DNA of 51,964 nt from Taibaiella sp. (GCA_021740995.1 JAIOYR010000019.1:1-51964), one strand, 5' to 3'; counted from the first letter of the stretch, positions 27,043 to 39,300 are shown. The notes: generated from the sequence alone by a model not told the origin. Made by a program: numbers and translations.

Positions 27043-27903
27043 TTACGCTGCCTGCTGTTGTTCTGGATCGTCATTCTCCAACAACTCTGCTATTTCAGGT
27101 ATCAGGTTGTTATTGTGGTACATGACACTCACAACAGTTGATACCGTTTCCCTGTGCTCCTGCGCAAATAATGGAATAAGTGATCTTTCCAATCTGGTAA
27201 AATCTTCTTCTGTAGCAGTGCCAGTGTATTGCAGGTCTTCGTTACGAAAATCCGGGGACTCCTTTTCTTTGGATGCCGTTTCTATATTGTCTGAGCGTCT
27301 AAAAGTAGCTACCATATTTTCTGTACCATCGTCTTCTGTTGCTGAAGGGCTTAACAAACCAGCAAGCATGGATGTGTCTTCCTGACCATTTTTATTTGAT
27401 AGAAATAGCCCTGCAAGAGAAATCAACGCATTGGTTACCTTACCAGGCATCTGTTCTTTTTCAGCCCTCATCGTATTAATAAGTGCTTCCAATTGCGACA
27501 CATACTTAGCCTTTTCATCAAGCTCTTCCCTTAGTTCATTGTTCTCTGATTTTAGCCTGTCGTACTCCCAGCTTTTCTTTTCCTGGTGCATCCTTGTGTT
27601 AAACGACTTTTCAATACCGGACAATTCATGCTCAGTTGATCGTTCGGGTTCGAGCAATAAGGTGTATTTCATGCAGCGTGGCGATGCTCCGTCATAAATA
27701 TTGACGACAATACTCTTGCTGCTGGCCACTAGGAACTGTTCATGTTCAAAAAAACGCTCCGGGTCATTGTTTCTGCTAACCACCTTCATAGCATCCACTT
27801 TTATATCATAATCCTTAGGACAGCCACTTGCTGCCTCATTCTTCAGTAGCTGATAAATTCTATTTATTCCGCTTACCGAATACATCTCCTTCATAAAAGC
27901 CAT
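27043..27903 (-). CDS. Coiled-coil hypothetical protein, paralogue A
   Basis: A 286-aa protein. The N-terminal ~95 residues are an alpha/beta domain (MAFMKEMYSVSGINRIYQLL, 'DYDIKVDAMKVVSRNNDPERFFEHEQFLV', 'KYTLLLEPE'). Residues ~105-155 form a coiled coil (YDRLKSENNELREELDEKAK, 'YVSQLEALINTMRAEKEQ'). After a short hydrophobic piece (ALISLAGLFLS) the tail is acidic and helical, ending in a possible helical bundle (LERSLIPLFAQEHRETVSTV). It is clearly a tandem duplicate of the next gene upstream (27962-28783): both share MAF-K-Y-S, SRNN-P-RF and ELSGIEK. Its conserved presence beside a serine recombinase suggests an element maintenance role; this is inference. Confidence 0.7.
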   Translation of the reverse strand: MAFMKEMYSVSGINRIYQLLKNEAASGCPKDYDIKVDAMKVVSRNNDPERFFEHEQFLVASSKSIVVNIYDGASPRCMKYTLLLEPERSTEHELSGIEKSFNTRMHQEKKSWEYDRLKSENNELREELDEKAKYVSQLEALINTMRAEKEQMPGKVTNALISLAGLFLSNKNGQEDTSMLAGLLSPSATEDDGTENMVATFRRSDNIETASKEKESPDFRNEDLQYTGTATEEDFTRLERSLIPLFAQEHRETVSTVVSVMYHNNNLIPEIAELLENDDPEQQQAA

Positions 27904-27961
27904 AACTCTTTTAATTTTATTAGTTTTATGTTATTGTTCTTGTGTTTCTGACATAGGGCTC

Positions 27962-28783
27962 TTACGCCGCACTCTTCTGCTTTTTCCTGTTTTCGGCAAT
28001 AAGCTTTTCAACTCCTGCTTTTGTTTGGTCAATAAAACGATTGTCATTGAAAAATAGCACTACTACTTCCATTGCTTTTTCTATGTATTCTGGTGGAAAG
28101 AAAGGAATGAACGCCTTTTTCAACCGTACAGCATCCTGTTCGTAAACCTTTCCGGTAAACTCTTTTGGTGCTTCGGAACAAGAGCAGTTCACCCGATCGG
28201 TTCCTGATAACGCTTTGTGCATTCCTCCTCCCAAAATATTGCCGATAATGGGAATACGCCCAAGAGCATCTGGGTTATTCGCAAAATAAGTTCCAGCTAA
28301 ACCAAGAACGGTTTCCGTGAGCTTGCCCGACGATTTACTTTTTTCAACCTCCAGTTCATGATTCTTGTCCTTTAGCTGATTGCAATAGTGCTCACACTCC
28401 TTTAGCTGCTGCTTCAAGTCAATGTAATCCCGTTGGAGCTGATTATATGCCCATTTAGACTTTTCATGCTGCATCTTTATATGCAGGTTCTTTTCTATGC
28501 CAGATAGCTCCTCACTATTGGGAACTTCTTGTTGCAGTAACAATATATACTTTGTACTGGTATGCGACTTGTCATGAATGATGATTGTAATGTTCCGGCT
28601 CTCAGGCATAACAAATTCCTCATACTCGTAAAACCTGTCGGGATTATTGTTCCTGCTGACTACCTTCAATTCGTCAATCTTAATTTCATAGTCTTTAGAG
28701 TTGCCAATTGAAGCCTCTTTCTTTAAAAATTCAGAAATCATCTCTACCCGGCTTTCCGAATAGGGTTCTTTGATAAACGCCAT
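27962..28783 (-). CDS. Coiled-coil hypothetical protein, paralogue B
   Basis: A 273-aa protein parallel in layout to its neighbour: N-terminal domain (MAFIKEPYSESRVEMISEFL, 'DYEIKIDELKVVSRNNNPDRFYEYEEFV', 'KYILLLQQE'), the shared 'ELSGIEK' hinge, a coiled coil at ~105-155 (LQRDYIDLKQQLKECEHYC, 'NQLKDKNHELEVEKS'), a Gly-rich hydrophobic part (TVLGLAGTYFANNPDALGRI, PIIGNILGGG), and a C-terminal helical domain (LKKAFIPFFPPEYIEKAMEV). It lies 12 bases downstream of the HTH gene and is probably co-transcribed with it. I do not recognise a named family. Confidence 0.7.
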   Translation of the reverse strand: MAFIKEPYSESRVEMISEFLKKEASIGNSKDYEIKIDELKVVSRNNNPDRFYEYEEFVMPESRNITIIIHDKSHTSTKYILLLQQEVPNSEELSGIEKNLHIKMQHEKSKWAYNQLQRDYIDLKQQLKECEHYCNQLKDKNHELEVEKSKSSGKLTETVLGLAGTYFANNPDALGRIPIIGNILGGGMHKALSGTDRVNCSCSEAPKEFTGKVYEQDAVRLKKAFIPFFPPEYIEKAMEVVVLFFNDNRFIDQTKAGVEKLIAENRKKQKSAA

Positions 28784-28795
28784 ATAGTTTGATGT

Positions 28796-29083
28796 TTAGT
28801 TGCTGTTTTTTTGTTTCAGATAATTTATCAGGTGTTCTTTCGTAAACAAGATTCTGCTCTTCGCTGTCCGCTGAACCGGCGTGATGTTTTTCTTGTATAT
28901 TAACTTATAAATGCTCGATGTTGACAAATTCAGAAATTCCGCTGCCTGTTTCAGTGTTAACAGAGCAGTGTCACCATCGCCAACATCTTTTTCAGCTCCT
29001 TGCCTTACTATTTGCAGTAACAGCCTTTCAATATTATCCAATCTATCCACCACTTTGCGCCATTGTTCTTGCATAGATCCCAC
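28796..29083 (-). CDS. Excisionase-like helix-turn-helix DNA-binding protein
   Basis: A 95-aa protein. Residues ~1-30 form a helix (QEQWRKVVDRLDNIERLLLQ). Residues ~40-90 are a MerR/excisionase-type winged helix (HTH_17): 'LLTLKQAAEFLNLSTSSIYK' then 'LIYKKNITPVQRTAKSRILFTKEHLINYL'. This domain is common in the regulators and Xis-like factors of Bacteroidota mobile elements. It heads the minus-strand block that contains the paralogues, small proteins and recombinase, so it could control that operon or act in excision. An alternative start at Met4 (29074) is possible. Confidence 0.85.
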   Translation of the reverse strand: MGSMQEQWRKVVDRLDNIERLLLQIVRQGAEKDVGDGDTALLTLKQAAEFLNLSTSSIYKLIYKKNITPVQRTAKSRILFTKEHLINYLKQKNSN

Positions 29084-29193
29084 CGTTTTAGTCTAATAAA
29101 ATTACCATGGCAAAACGGAGTAATCCTCCAACTTGGAGTAGACGTTGGGGCAGAAAAATGTGAAATGCCCACCAGTGCTGCATTTTCAAAAAC

Positions 29194-29220
29194 GAAAAAA
29201 GGCAGCCGATAAGACTGCCT
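29194..29220 (-). terminator. Terminator of the RteC-like gene
   Basis: Stem AGGCAG / CTGCCT (29200-29205, 29215-29220) with a 9-base loop. On the minus strand it is followed by TTTTTTCG. It lies 26 bases after the RteC-like stop and separates it from the HTH gene. Confidence 0.75.
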
Positions 29221-29245
29221 ATTGTTAGTATTAATTACTTTTAAC

Positions 29246-30016
29246 TCATTTGTTTGTCTTCTTTGCCATGACCAGATCATCAGCGTAGCGCAAATAAGCC
29301 TGCTTTATTTTCTCGAAAACAGGAGGTTCGTAATCCTTTTTCGATTTGTGTATACTAGAAGACAAATTGCTTTGCCAACCTTTGCCAAGAGAAATTTTCA
29401 GGATGGAGGCAAGGCTTTCTACGATTTTCGTAATCTCACCACTACCCTCATTGAGATAACCTGCCTGATACAACCCATATATCAGCTGAACAAATTCGTT
29501 GTTATTATTTCGGCTACCTGTCCAGATCACGGGATATAATGTGATATTTTCTGCGTGTGAGGTTTTATCGGCCTTTATTGACAGCAATGACAACCTTTCT
29601 TTTATTTGCTGTACAGCCATATACCGAACAATAAACTTTAATAGTTTGCCTTTGACGGAAGCTAGGAGGGAAAAACGCCTATCTTCATCATTTGCGTAAT
29701 ATATTGTCAAGTTCTTTTGCTTATTTATATGCCCTGCAAAGGCCTCTTCATCATAGCCGTAGCGACGTTTGAGATCTTCTAATATCTCATCGATTGTTAC
29801 GCCACTTTTATATTGTTGGACAAAATCACCGAGCAGTTCTGCTGCTTTAGGTGTCGCCGACATTAGCGTGTTGACATTTGCTAATTCACTACCAATTTCC
29901 TCGAATATTGCTTCTTTATCCCTCGCATCTGTCAAACGTTCCTTGATGGTACGTTCGATTTGAGCGATGTATCTGGATAGTAATTTATCATATTTATTGG
30001 TAAAAGTATCGTACAT
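29246..30016 (-). CDS. RteC-like element regulator
   Basis: A 256-aa protein from the ATG at 30016. The frame is open to 30067, but a perfect -7 box (TATTTTTG on the minus strand, 30042-30035) lies between the two candidate starts and favours the inner one (MYDTFTNKYDKLLSRYIAQI). The C-terminal ~100 residues match the RteC family: 'PVIWTGSRNNNNEFVQLIYG', then LYQAGYLNEGSGEITKIVE and 'LASILKISLGKGWQSNLSS'. In the Bacteroides element CTnDOT, RteC activates the excision operon. Here it sits divergently from the Tc toxin operon across a palindrome, so it may govern excision, toxin expression or both. The function is inferred by family. Confidence 0.8.
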   Translation of the reverse strand: MYDTFTNKYDKLLSRYIAQIERTIKERLTDARDKEAIFEEIGSELANVNTLMSATPKAAELLGDFVQQYKSGVTIDEILEDLKRRYGYDEEAFAGHINKQKNLTIYYANDEDRRFSLLASVKGKLLKFIVRYMAVQQIKERLSLLSIKADKTSHAENITLYPVIWTGSRNNNNEFVQLIYGLYQAGYLNEGSGEITKIVESLASILKISLGKGWQSNLSSSIHKSKKDYEPPVFEKIKQAYLRYADDLVMAKKTNK

Positions 30017-30034
30017 GCCTAGGCTCGTTTTGTC

Positions 30035-30042
30035 CAAAAATA
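30035..30042 (-). promoter_or_regulatory. Putative -7 element of the RteC-like gene
   Basis: Minus-strand TATTTTTG matches the Bacteroidota -7 consensus TAnnTTTG exactly. No good -33 TTTG was found at 19-20 bases, so the call is tentative; it could depend on an activator. Confidence 0.4.
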
Positions 30043-30143
30043 CGCAAGAATGAGGCGAAAATGGCATGTGGGCTATACAAGGTAATCTGCTGGGCTTTTG
30101 TTGGCAGGCTACCGGGGAACTGCTGGCGATTTGATGGGGTATT

Positions 30144-30170
30144 AACCATTCCTAATGATTATTAATGGTT
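30144..30170. promoter_or_regulatory. 27-bp near-perfect palindrome, candidate operator
   Basis: Arms AACCATTCCTAAT (30144-30156) and ATTATTAATGGTT (30158-30170) are complementary at 11 of 13 positions around a single central G. It lies between the divergent RteC-like and TcA genes. The half-site end ATGGTTC (30165-30171) repeats at 30187-30193, 22 bp (two helical turns) downstream. Confidence 0.6.
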
Positions 30171-30229
30171 CATAACTGGCTAATTGATGGTTCTTTGTCG
30201 AACACGACCGTAAATGCCCATATACGAAG

Positions 30230-30237
30230 TAAATTTG
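30230..30237 (+). promoter_or_regulatory. Putative -7 element of the Tc toxin operon
   Basis: TAAATTTG fits the -7 consensus TAnnTTTG exactly. No TTTG at the usual spacing. It lies downstream of the first possible TcA start (30214) and supports the later start at 30310. Confidence 0.4.
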
Positions 30238-30309
30238 AATAAAAAAACGGGGAAAATACGGTATTTTATTTCTAAGGAACCAAGTAACTTAGCCTTAAAA
30301 TTTATTGCT

Positions 30310-33300
30310 ATGCCAAACACCCAACTAATCATTAACGGAAAAGTACAATTCAGCCCTAACACCTTGACCCTCGAACAAACTCGTGTCGAGATTTGGGATA
30401 ATGCGGGCACATATGGGTTAATAGGTACCGCTTATACTGATAAAGCTGGTGCGTTCAGAGCCTATTTCAATAGCCCGATCTCAGACCTGATTAATAATGC
30501 TACGATTGTCCCGCAATATAAAACCTTTTACAATAATAAAGAAGTAGCAAACAGTCCGGCTATTCAACAAAACATCACTATACTCACCCTATCAGAGGGT
30601 GCATTTGATACTGCGGTACAGGATTTTGACACGCAAGAAATTGCTTCTTACCTCACAGTTTGGGGAAAAATAACAGCAGAAAGTGGCGTTGCAGCGACGT
30701 TTTTGACGGTTGATGTTTATGAACAGGAGTTTCGTTCCGAGACCCTTTTGGCGCAAGCAGTTACTGATCTCAACGGTGAGTACTCAGTTAAAGTAAACAT
30801 GCGTAATATAGGCCATGCGGCAGTGTTGGATAGCCGGGGTATAATCGTAAATGTAACGAACCAGAATAACAAACTAGGAAGTTCTGAAGTAGTTTACCTC
30901 GACGGAACAGATCAACTCCAGGTCAACCTTACGTTGGACACCCAAAACTACACGCCAGCTCCGGTCTTTGATACCTTAATCAATAAAATTACCTACGTCA
31001 TAAATGGCACGACTTTCAGCGATTTTGCCGAAAATGTTGACTTTGATAATACTCCCGTAGCTCCAGATGATACAATTGGTTTGCCATTGGACAAAGAATA
31101 TTTATCAAGAGGATACGGAAATGGCAACGGTGAGTTAGATTATGTAGCAAGGGCAGCTGGTTGTTCCTTGTTGGATGTGCAGCAAATCACTCGTTCTGTT
31201 CAGTTTGCTCAAATGTGCGATGTGGCGCATGATATGATGTATGCTTTGACAACCACAAGGGAAGTAAGTGCCAACCCTGCTACCGTAATGCTGGAAGACG
31301 AAATGCGGACTACCATCGCTCAGGCGATTGAAAATAATACGATATCAGATAAAACGTCACAGGAAATTGATGACTTTGTTACGGGAGTCGTTGATTTTCA
31401 AATCGCTGCAACCAAGAATATACTCATTACGGAGGAACAATACACGATAGGGACAGTTCTGAACAGCATTTTTGGTGGACAGAACCCGGAAGCGGACACA
31501 ACGCAATTTCTTCAGTTGTATGGGGTAAAACAAAATGACATCGATATTTTCTGGGATGAGTATTTTACCCTTGCGCCAACAAAGGCAGAATTGGCAAACC
31601 GGGGATTACAACTGGCAACGCTTACTGGCTTTCAGCCGGAAATGATCGCTAGCCTGATGACAGATACTGCACAGGGGGTGTACACGATCTCCGAATGGAG
31701 CCAAACTTATTGGTTTGATTATATTTCCGATGTAAGTACGCAGGCGCAGAAACTGTGTGTGCCTCAGGCAATCATCGGTGATCTGACAGACGAAACAGAA
31801 ATTAAAACGCTATATGCGAAAAAGCTTCGTTCTCTGGCACAGGATAAATTCCCACTAACAGGGTTCAAAGTTCTGTTGCAGGATCAGCAGTCGGGCCCAC
31901 AGCTGATACCTGATGCTGGTGTCCGTCAGCAAGCAGTAACCTTCATTACAAATAACCCTTTGTTCGATCTCAGGATAAATAATGTATATGATATAAACAC
32001 CGACAATCCGAATGTGAACATGACCGGCATTCAGGATGTGGAAGATGTTCAGCAGGCTATGGCACCAATACAACGTATGTTCCGTTTAGTTGGAGGTAAT
32101 CCTGATGCATCCGCAAAGCTTATCATCGATAGCCTGCATACTTATGCTGCTATAAGTGCAGTTCCCTCCGATGATTTTGCTATATCTTATGCCTCACTGC
32201 TGGGTAGTAGGGATGCTGCATACGCTGCTCATGCCAAAGGTACTATGCTTGCTGCAACCGCTATGGGAACGTTTACAGGCATGTATCAGTCATCGGCGCA
32301 GCAGCAGATCGGCGTGTTTGCCTGGCCGCATAGCTCAAACCCTCCGGTAGTGCATGTGGACCCAAACATAAAGAATCTATTTGGCAGCACAAGTTATTGC
32401 GCATGTGAGCAATGTCTTTCTGTATACAGTCCGGCTGCTTACTTCACGGATATTATGAACTTTCTGAAGGCAGGACTTCCCGGAGTGACACCCAATGTCT
32501 ACAGCGAACTTATTCGCCGTCGTCCAGACCTGGAGCACATAGACATGACCTGTAAAAATACCAACACACTAGTGCCCTACATTGATCTGGTGATCGAGCT
32601 ATTGGAAGGTATCATACTGAAACGTTTCTCACAACCGTCCGTTGCTGTTCCTCCATCCTATCAAACGAGCGGTACAGCCTTGGAACTGGCTGCCCATCCA
32701 GAACACGTTTATAAGCAGGCGTCAACGGTAGGTGGCGTGTATACATGGCAATACCTTGATTTTCCGGACTATGTCAAAGCCTATGATCCGCTTAGCTATG
32801 GTTCCAATAATAAAAATCTATCGAATGTTGTTTATCCTTTCAATCTCCCTTTCAGCCTGCCTGCCGCTGAGACACGTACCTACCTTGGTTATCTAGGATA
32901 CACAAGATATGAAATGATGCGGCTATTCCAACCTTACTACTTACCGACCGCCATCTCAGATTTTGACTTATACAGCGAGCTGCTTGGCTTAACAGCTGAG
33001 GAATCAAAGATTGTCTCTGACACTCATTCCTTAAGTGCGAACACATGGTTGTTTTATGGCTTTACCTCGTCAGCGGTTACCAATTTTATCGATCCGGCGG
33101 ATATGTCCGCTCCATTGATCAGTGGACTGTGGAGTGACCTTCTTGGTGGCAGGATGGATATACTTATCCAGCAGCTGCAAGTAACCTATAAAGAATTCCT
33201 TCAATTCCTAACTTCCGACTTCCTTAATAAGCGGGTTAGTGGAACGAGACTGATTACTGTTACCTCTACAGACCCTGCAAGACCCGACACCTGCGATCTG

Positions 33301-36300
33301 AGTAAGCTGAAACTTGTGTTTGCGCCACCAGCAACTCCAGCAGTATTTTTTAATAAATTACATCGTTTTATTCGCTTGTGGCGCACAGGTAAAATGTCTG
33401 TAGCTGATTGGGATAAGATATTTACTTCCTTACTCGTTACTAGTCTGAACACCACCGAATTCAATCTTATCGGACGTGTACTTCAATTTGCTGAAAAATT
33501 ACGGATGCGCCCTACTGAGCTTGCAGGGTGGTGGTACTACATGGATATTCATCAGTATGTAGATTATGCCAGTGAGTTACAAAGCAAGCAACCGTCAGTA
33601 TACGATATGCTGTACAGGAACCGAGCAGTCCTTAACCTGCCGCTACCTGAATTTCACGATCTAGGAGGCTTAGACCCAACAAGTATCCCTCCGGGTGATT
33701 TACCTCCGTATTATAATGGATTCACCGCTGCAATAGCTGCAGCTAATAATATCAGGGAAACCGACCTACTGCTGATCCTTACTTACATGGGCATCACGGA
33801 TATGTTTACTCATGCGGTAACGCTGGATGAACTGAGTGCGATCTATAGTTTTTCTACCTTATGCCGTAAAACAGGTTATCAGGTTAGCGATATGCTGAAA
33901 GTGTTGTTTCTGTTGGATATTGATATTGAGCTTCCAGTATCAAGCCAGACCGACATATCTGCAAGGCTCGATAACCTCGGCAGCATTTTAACAGCAATAG
34001 ATGCAATAAACAGCTCTAGCCTGACACTTGCTGAAATTGATTATCTCGTTGAAAACTTTGATGAACAGGGACCTTCAGCACCTGCGCCACTAAATATTCA
34101 GGCATTTTTTGAGAAACTCCGTAATGAATTGCAGAAGTTCCCCGTTTACACTGGAACCATTCCCCCGGTAGGAGCTGAAGAAACTACGGCCTATAATAAG
34201 CTGGTGAATATTATCTACCAGAGTTTCAGTAAAGAGTTTAATGTACCGTCTGAATGGGTAGCCACTTCAATGCAACTTTCTGACATCTCTTACCTGATCA
34301 GTTCCCTTTTTGTTACGTCGACTGTCCCATTGACACCTCAAGAGCCGACGGTCTCAATATACGTATACCCGATGTATAAATTGGCCTATAAAATGGCATT
34401 TATTACTGCAAAATTCAGGCTCAATACACCTGAATTCCAGTATCTGTACACACAACCGACAACAGTTGGCTTCAATTTCGCTAATTTGCCTGTAGCGGGT
34501 TTGGAGCCTCAACCTACAGTAGGTAGTCTTTTCCGTGGCTTGTTGCAGCTGTCACGCTGGATCAATGTACGTGACAGGTTATCGTTGATTGAAGATCAGT
34601 TTGTACAATTACTGAAAGCTGCCATTGATGAAGCCGGGGATGTGAATGTAAGTATGGCAGCATGGCAGGGAATAATCAATAGGGATCAGTGGGGTAATAT
34701 GCTTATTGACCTGATAGGTGACCCAACACTTATTGTCGCATCTACGCCAGCAGGACTTCTGAACGCACGTTTCCCGGAGGATTTTGTTCCGTCAACACCC
34801 GCCAGCATCAGTAAATTATGGGGTATGATCGCCCTTATGGCAGGCTGTCTGCGTACTGGCTTAAAACCTGTAACCTTACAGGCCACCTTGATGCAAGGGC
34901 TGATTATGGCAGATTCACATCAGGTTATTTTAGCTGCTAAAGGCAAACAAACGGAGGAAGAATGGGCAGCTATAGCCAAGCCGCTCAGAGACACACTTAG
35001 AAAACAACAACGTGATGCGCTGGTCGGTTTTGTCGTAGCAAGACCCGACCCTGCAAATTTGCTGAACGTGCAAAAATGGCGCAACGAAAACGACCTGTAT
35101 GCATTTCTGCTCATAGACGTGGAAATGGAATCTTGCATGAAAACTTCACGCATCAAGCAAGCGATCAGCAGTGCCCAATTGTATGTTGACCGTGTTCTGT
35201 TGGGTTTGGAGTATAGGAATGGAAATACTGCAAACCGTACCACCATGCCTCCAAAAATGAAATATCAATGGGAGCAGTGGCGTTCCTGGTATCGTATATG
35301 GGAGGCTAACCGTAAGGTATTCCTTTACCCTGAGAACTGGATCGAGCCTGAACTCCGAGACGATAAATCTGTCTTTTTTAACGAAATGGAGGATAAGCTC
35401 TTCCAAAGCGATGTAACCGATAGCCGAGCAGAAGATGCCTTATTTGACTATCTGCGTAAGCTACAGGAAGTAGCCAAGCTCGAACCCATGGCCGTTTGCA
35501 ATACCAAGGATCCGATCACCGCAAAAATCATTACGCATGTGGTCGCCCGTACCTTTGAAGAGCCTCACAAATACTTCTATCGTCGAATGGTCTATGGGCA
35601 ATGGACACCTTGGGAGCCATTGAATATAGAAGTAAAGGGTAATCACCTGACGATGATCGTATGGCGCAATCAATTGTACCTGTTCTGGTTAACCATGCGT
35701 GAAAAACAAGTACCCGGTAGGGCCAGTATAGTCAACTATGTAATGGCAAATAATGGGTTTAGCAAGAGTAAGTGGTTCTATCATGACCTTGGAAAACCCA
35801 ACTCGGATACCAGTGTCAACGAGGCTAGCCCAATGTATATCAAGCAGATCGAGATCACGGTCAACTGGAGCGAGTACAAGGATGGTCAATGGCAGGAGCA
35901 ACAGATCGGCAAAGAGAAGATGACACTTGACCTCAACCCGATCATCAACGAGTATTACAAGAAGATGTTCCCGGCGGACGGGCCTTCTGGCACTGCGGTT
36001 AGTGGATTGCCGTTTACGGGTGATGCCTTAAAATATTATAACTACCTTACAAAAAACCGTTCGTTAAATGTAGCTGAGTTGGTAATGTCCAAGTTGTCGG
36101 TGCATTCTTCCACAGAAGCTGGCGACGGCAGCGTCATATTCCTTTTCATACAGATGACCAATGAGTTCAGCTCGGGTATCGGGGAATACGGAGATAATAT
36201 GCACACTTTCGTGTTCTCTAAAGACAGGGGCGTACAGGTCTGGAATTCTTGGTTTGGTGGAAGGTATAATGCGCCTAGCCGAACTGCGTACAGGAATAAT

Positions 36301-39300
36301 AAATTCATCAATTACTATCCAAAGCAGTCTGATGGATCTTTCAACGAAATACTTTGGGCTAATAATCTCGGACCTACGCCCGTCACTCCGTATTGTTATC
36401 CCGCAGAAGCTAATTACGGTACGCTAAACCTTCCGATGAGGTACAGCGGCTACCAGATATTGCTTAAATCGCCTAATGGTCAGTATAATGTCTTTGGCTA
36501 CTCGGATACGATCCGCAATATGCGGTATGTGCTGCAAAAAGGTTTCTTCTATCATGATGATAAAAACACCTTCTTTGCACAGCCGGTACAGATATCCGGT
36601 GCTGGTGGAGCTTTGTCACTTGCAGCAGCAGCAGAGACCGCAGCAGCCTATTATTATTCGGGCATAAAATATTCCTCTTTTTATGCAGGGACTATCTCAC
36701 TGACAGGAGTTTACTCCACTCAGCAATTCTACTTTCAGTCGTTTTTTCACGGCAGGGTGAATGATTTTATGTCGAAACTCAATAGCGGAGGGGTGAGTGG
36801 TTTCCTGGATATCAGTACTCAGGATCAGAATGACATTCTTAATTTCCCTTCCTATAGCCCAACGTCAATTGTTTATGGCTCAAGGGTGCCGACCAACAAG
36901 GTAGATTTTGCGTTTGACTCTGCCTATGGAGGGTACAACTGGGAACTATTTTTCCATATGCCATTGCTGATAGCCAAGCGATTGAGCGATAACCAGCAGT
37001 ATGAAGATGCCCGTAAATGGTACCATTACATTTTTGATCCCACCTGCAATGTGGATGCTAACGGCAGCATATCCCATTCCAAACAAAGATTCTGGAGATT
37101 CCGTCCATTTTACGATGCTGCAGGTGCTGCCATATCAAGTGTTGATGACCTACTGGCGCAGATCCATTCCGGCAATGCAGCAGCGTTAGATCAGCTATAT
37201 ACGTGGATGGATAATCCTTTCAAGCCACATGTTATTGCACGTATGCGCATTTTGGCATACATGAAGAATGTCGTGATGTGCTACATGGACAATCTGATAG
37301 CTTGGGCAGACCAGCTATACAGACAGGATACACTTGAATCCATCAATAAGGCTACCAATCTGTACATAGTAGTTGCAAATATCCTTGGAGAGAGGCCGCA
37401 GGAAGTACCGAAGCGTTTAACTACCGGACCAAGAACATTCAGCGAGCTGGCGGCAGCCGGTCTGGATGCCTTCTCGAATGCTATGGTTGGCGTTGAAAAT
37501 TACATTGATCCTAACTCCGGTCCACTTTTTGTTACAGGAACTGGTGGCGGACCCGTGAAGGGAGATACACCTCCATTGATCAAGTTATTCTACTATTGCC
37601 TGCCGAACAATCCGAAACTATTGGCCTATTGGGATATTATTGCCAGCAGGTTATTCAATATCCGTAACTGCCGCAATATAAACGGTCAGGTTCGGGAATT
37701 ACCATTATTTGATGCGCCTATAGATCCCGCTTTGTTGGTAAGGGCTGCGGCAGCAGGTATTGATGCCAGCAGTGTACTGGACGACCTGAGCACCCCTCCA
37801 ATGCCCTACCGTTTCACTGTCATGTTGCAAAAAGCCAATGAGCTTTGTAATGACGTCAAGGCGTTTGGTGCTGCGTTATTGTCTGCATTAGAGAAAAAAG
37901 ATGCCGAAGAATTGGCGCTGTTGCGTTCCGGACATGAAATAGCTGTTCTGGAAAGCATGAAGCGCATGAAACAGGTAGCTATAGAAGAGGCTTCGGCAAA
38001 CATTGAGGCGTTGGTGAAATCTAAGGACGTTGCGCAGCTACGCCTTACCTATTACAGTACAAGGGTTTATAAAAATGCTAGAGAAATTGAACACCTTGCA
38101 TTGTTGGATCAGGCACAGCGGCACCAGAATGCAGCAAGTATCCTGAATGCCGTTGCATCTGTTGTAGCAATTATACCTGAATTTAACGCCCAGGTACCTA
38201 TGTCCATCGGCCCGAGTTTCGGAGGAAGGGAGTTGAGCGCAGTATTCAGCGCCTTGAGTACCATACAGTCCATGAAGGCTAGTATTAAAAATAATCAGGC
38301 AAGCAAAGCTGTAACAGAGGCTGGTTATGAGCGCAGACGAGATGATTGGCAGTTTCAGGCAGAAAGTGCAGCTAAGGAGATCATCCAGATAGAAAAACAG
38401 ATCATCGCTGCTCAAATACGTAAAAACATGGCAGAAAGAGATCTGGCTACACAAGAGTTACAGATCACCAACGCCAAAGCCGTTGATGAGTACATGCATG
38501 AAAAATATACCAATATGGAACTCTACAGCTGGATGGTGGGGCAAATATCTTCCTCTTACTTCCAGTCTTACCAGTTTGCGTACGATGTGGCTAAACGTGC
38601 CGAGAAGAATTTGAATTTCGAAGTTCCATGGGTATCGACACCGGGAACAGGATTTATTCGATTTGGCTATTGGGATAGTCTGAAAAAAGGATTGTTGAGC
38701 GGAGAAAAAATGCAGTATGACCTTCGGAAAATGGAAATGGCTTATTTGGAAGCCAATACCCGTGAACTTGAGTTGACAAAGCATTTTTCATTGGCGATGG
38801 AAGATCCTGCGCAACTGCTCACTTTGCGGTCTTCGGGAATGTGTCAGCTGATCTGTACACAGGATATGTTTGACCTTGACTATCCCGGCCATTATAACCG
38901 AAGAGTAAAATCGGTGAGTATTTCTATCCCGTGTGTTGCAGGACCATACACAACTATTGCCGCAACGCTGACGCAAAGTGCCGCTACTATTGAAGATGCG
39001 GCAGGTACAATTACTGCAGGTTTTACATCTCCATCTATTGTTGCTTTGAGCGGTGCCCAAAACGATAGCGGAATGTTTGAGTTAAATCTCAAGGATGAAC
39101 GTTACCTGCCATTCGAAGGAAGCGGCGCATTATGTACCTGGTATCTTAGTTTAATGGACGAAGAAATTTTACGTCAATTCGACTATGATACTATCTCTGA
39201 CGTGATCATTCATGTAAAATATACTGCAGCGTACAGCGACACCAAACGAACAACACGCACGGCTGAGCTCAGGGATGCCGTTATAGGAGACGGAGTTACC

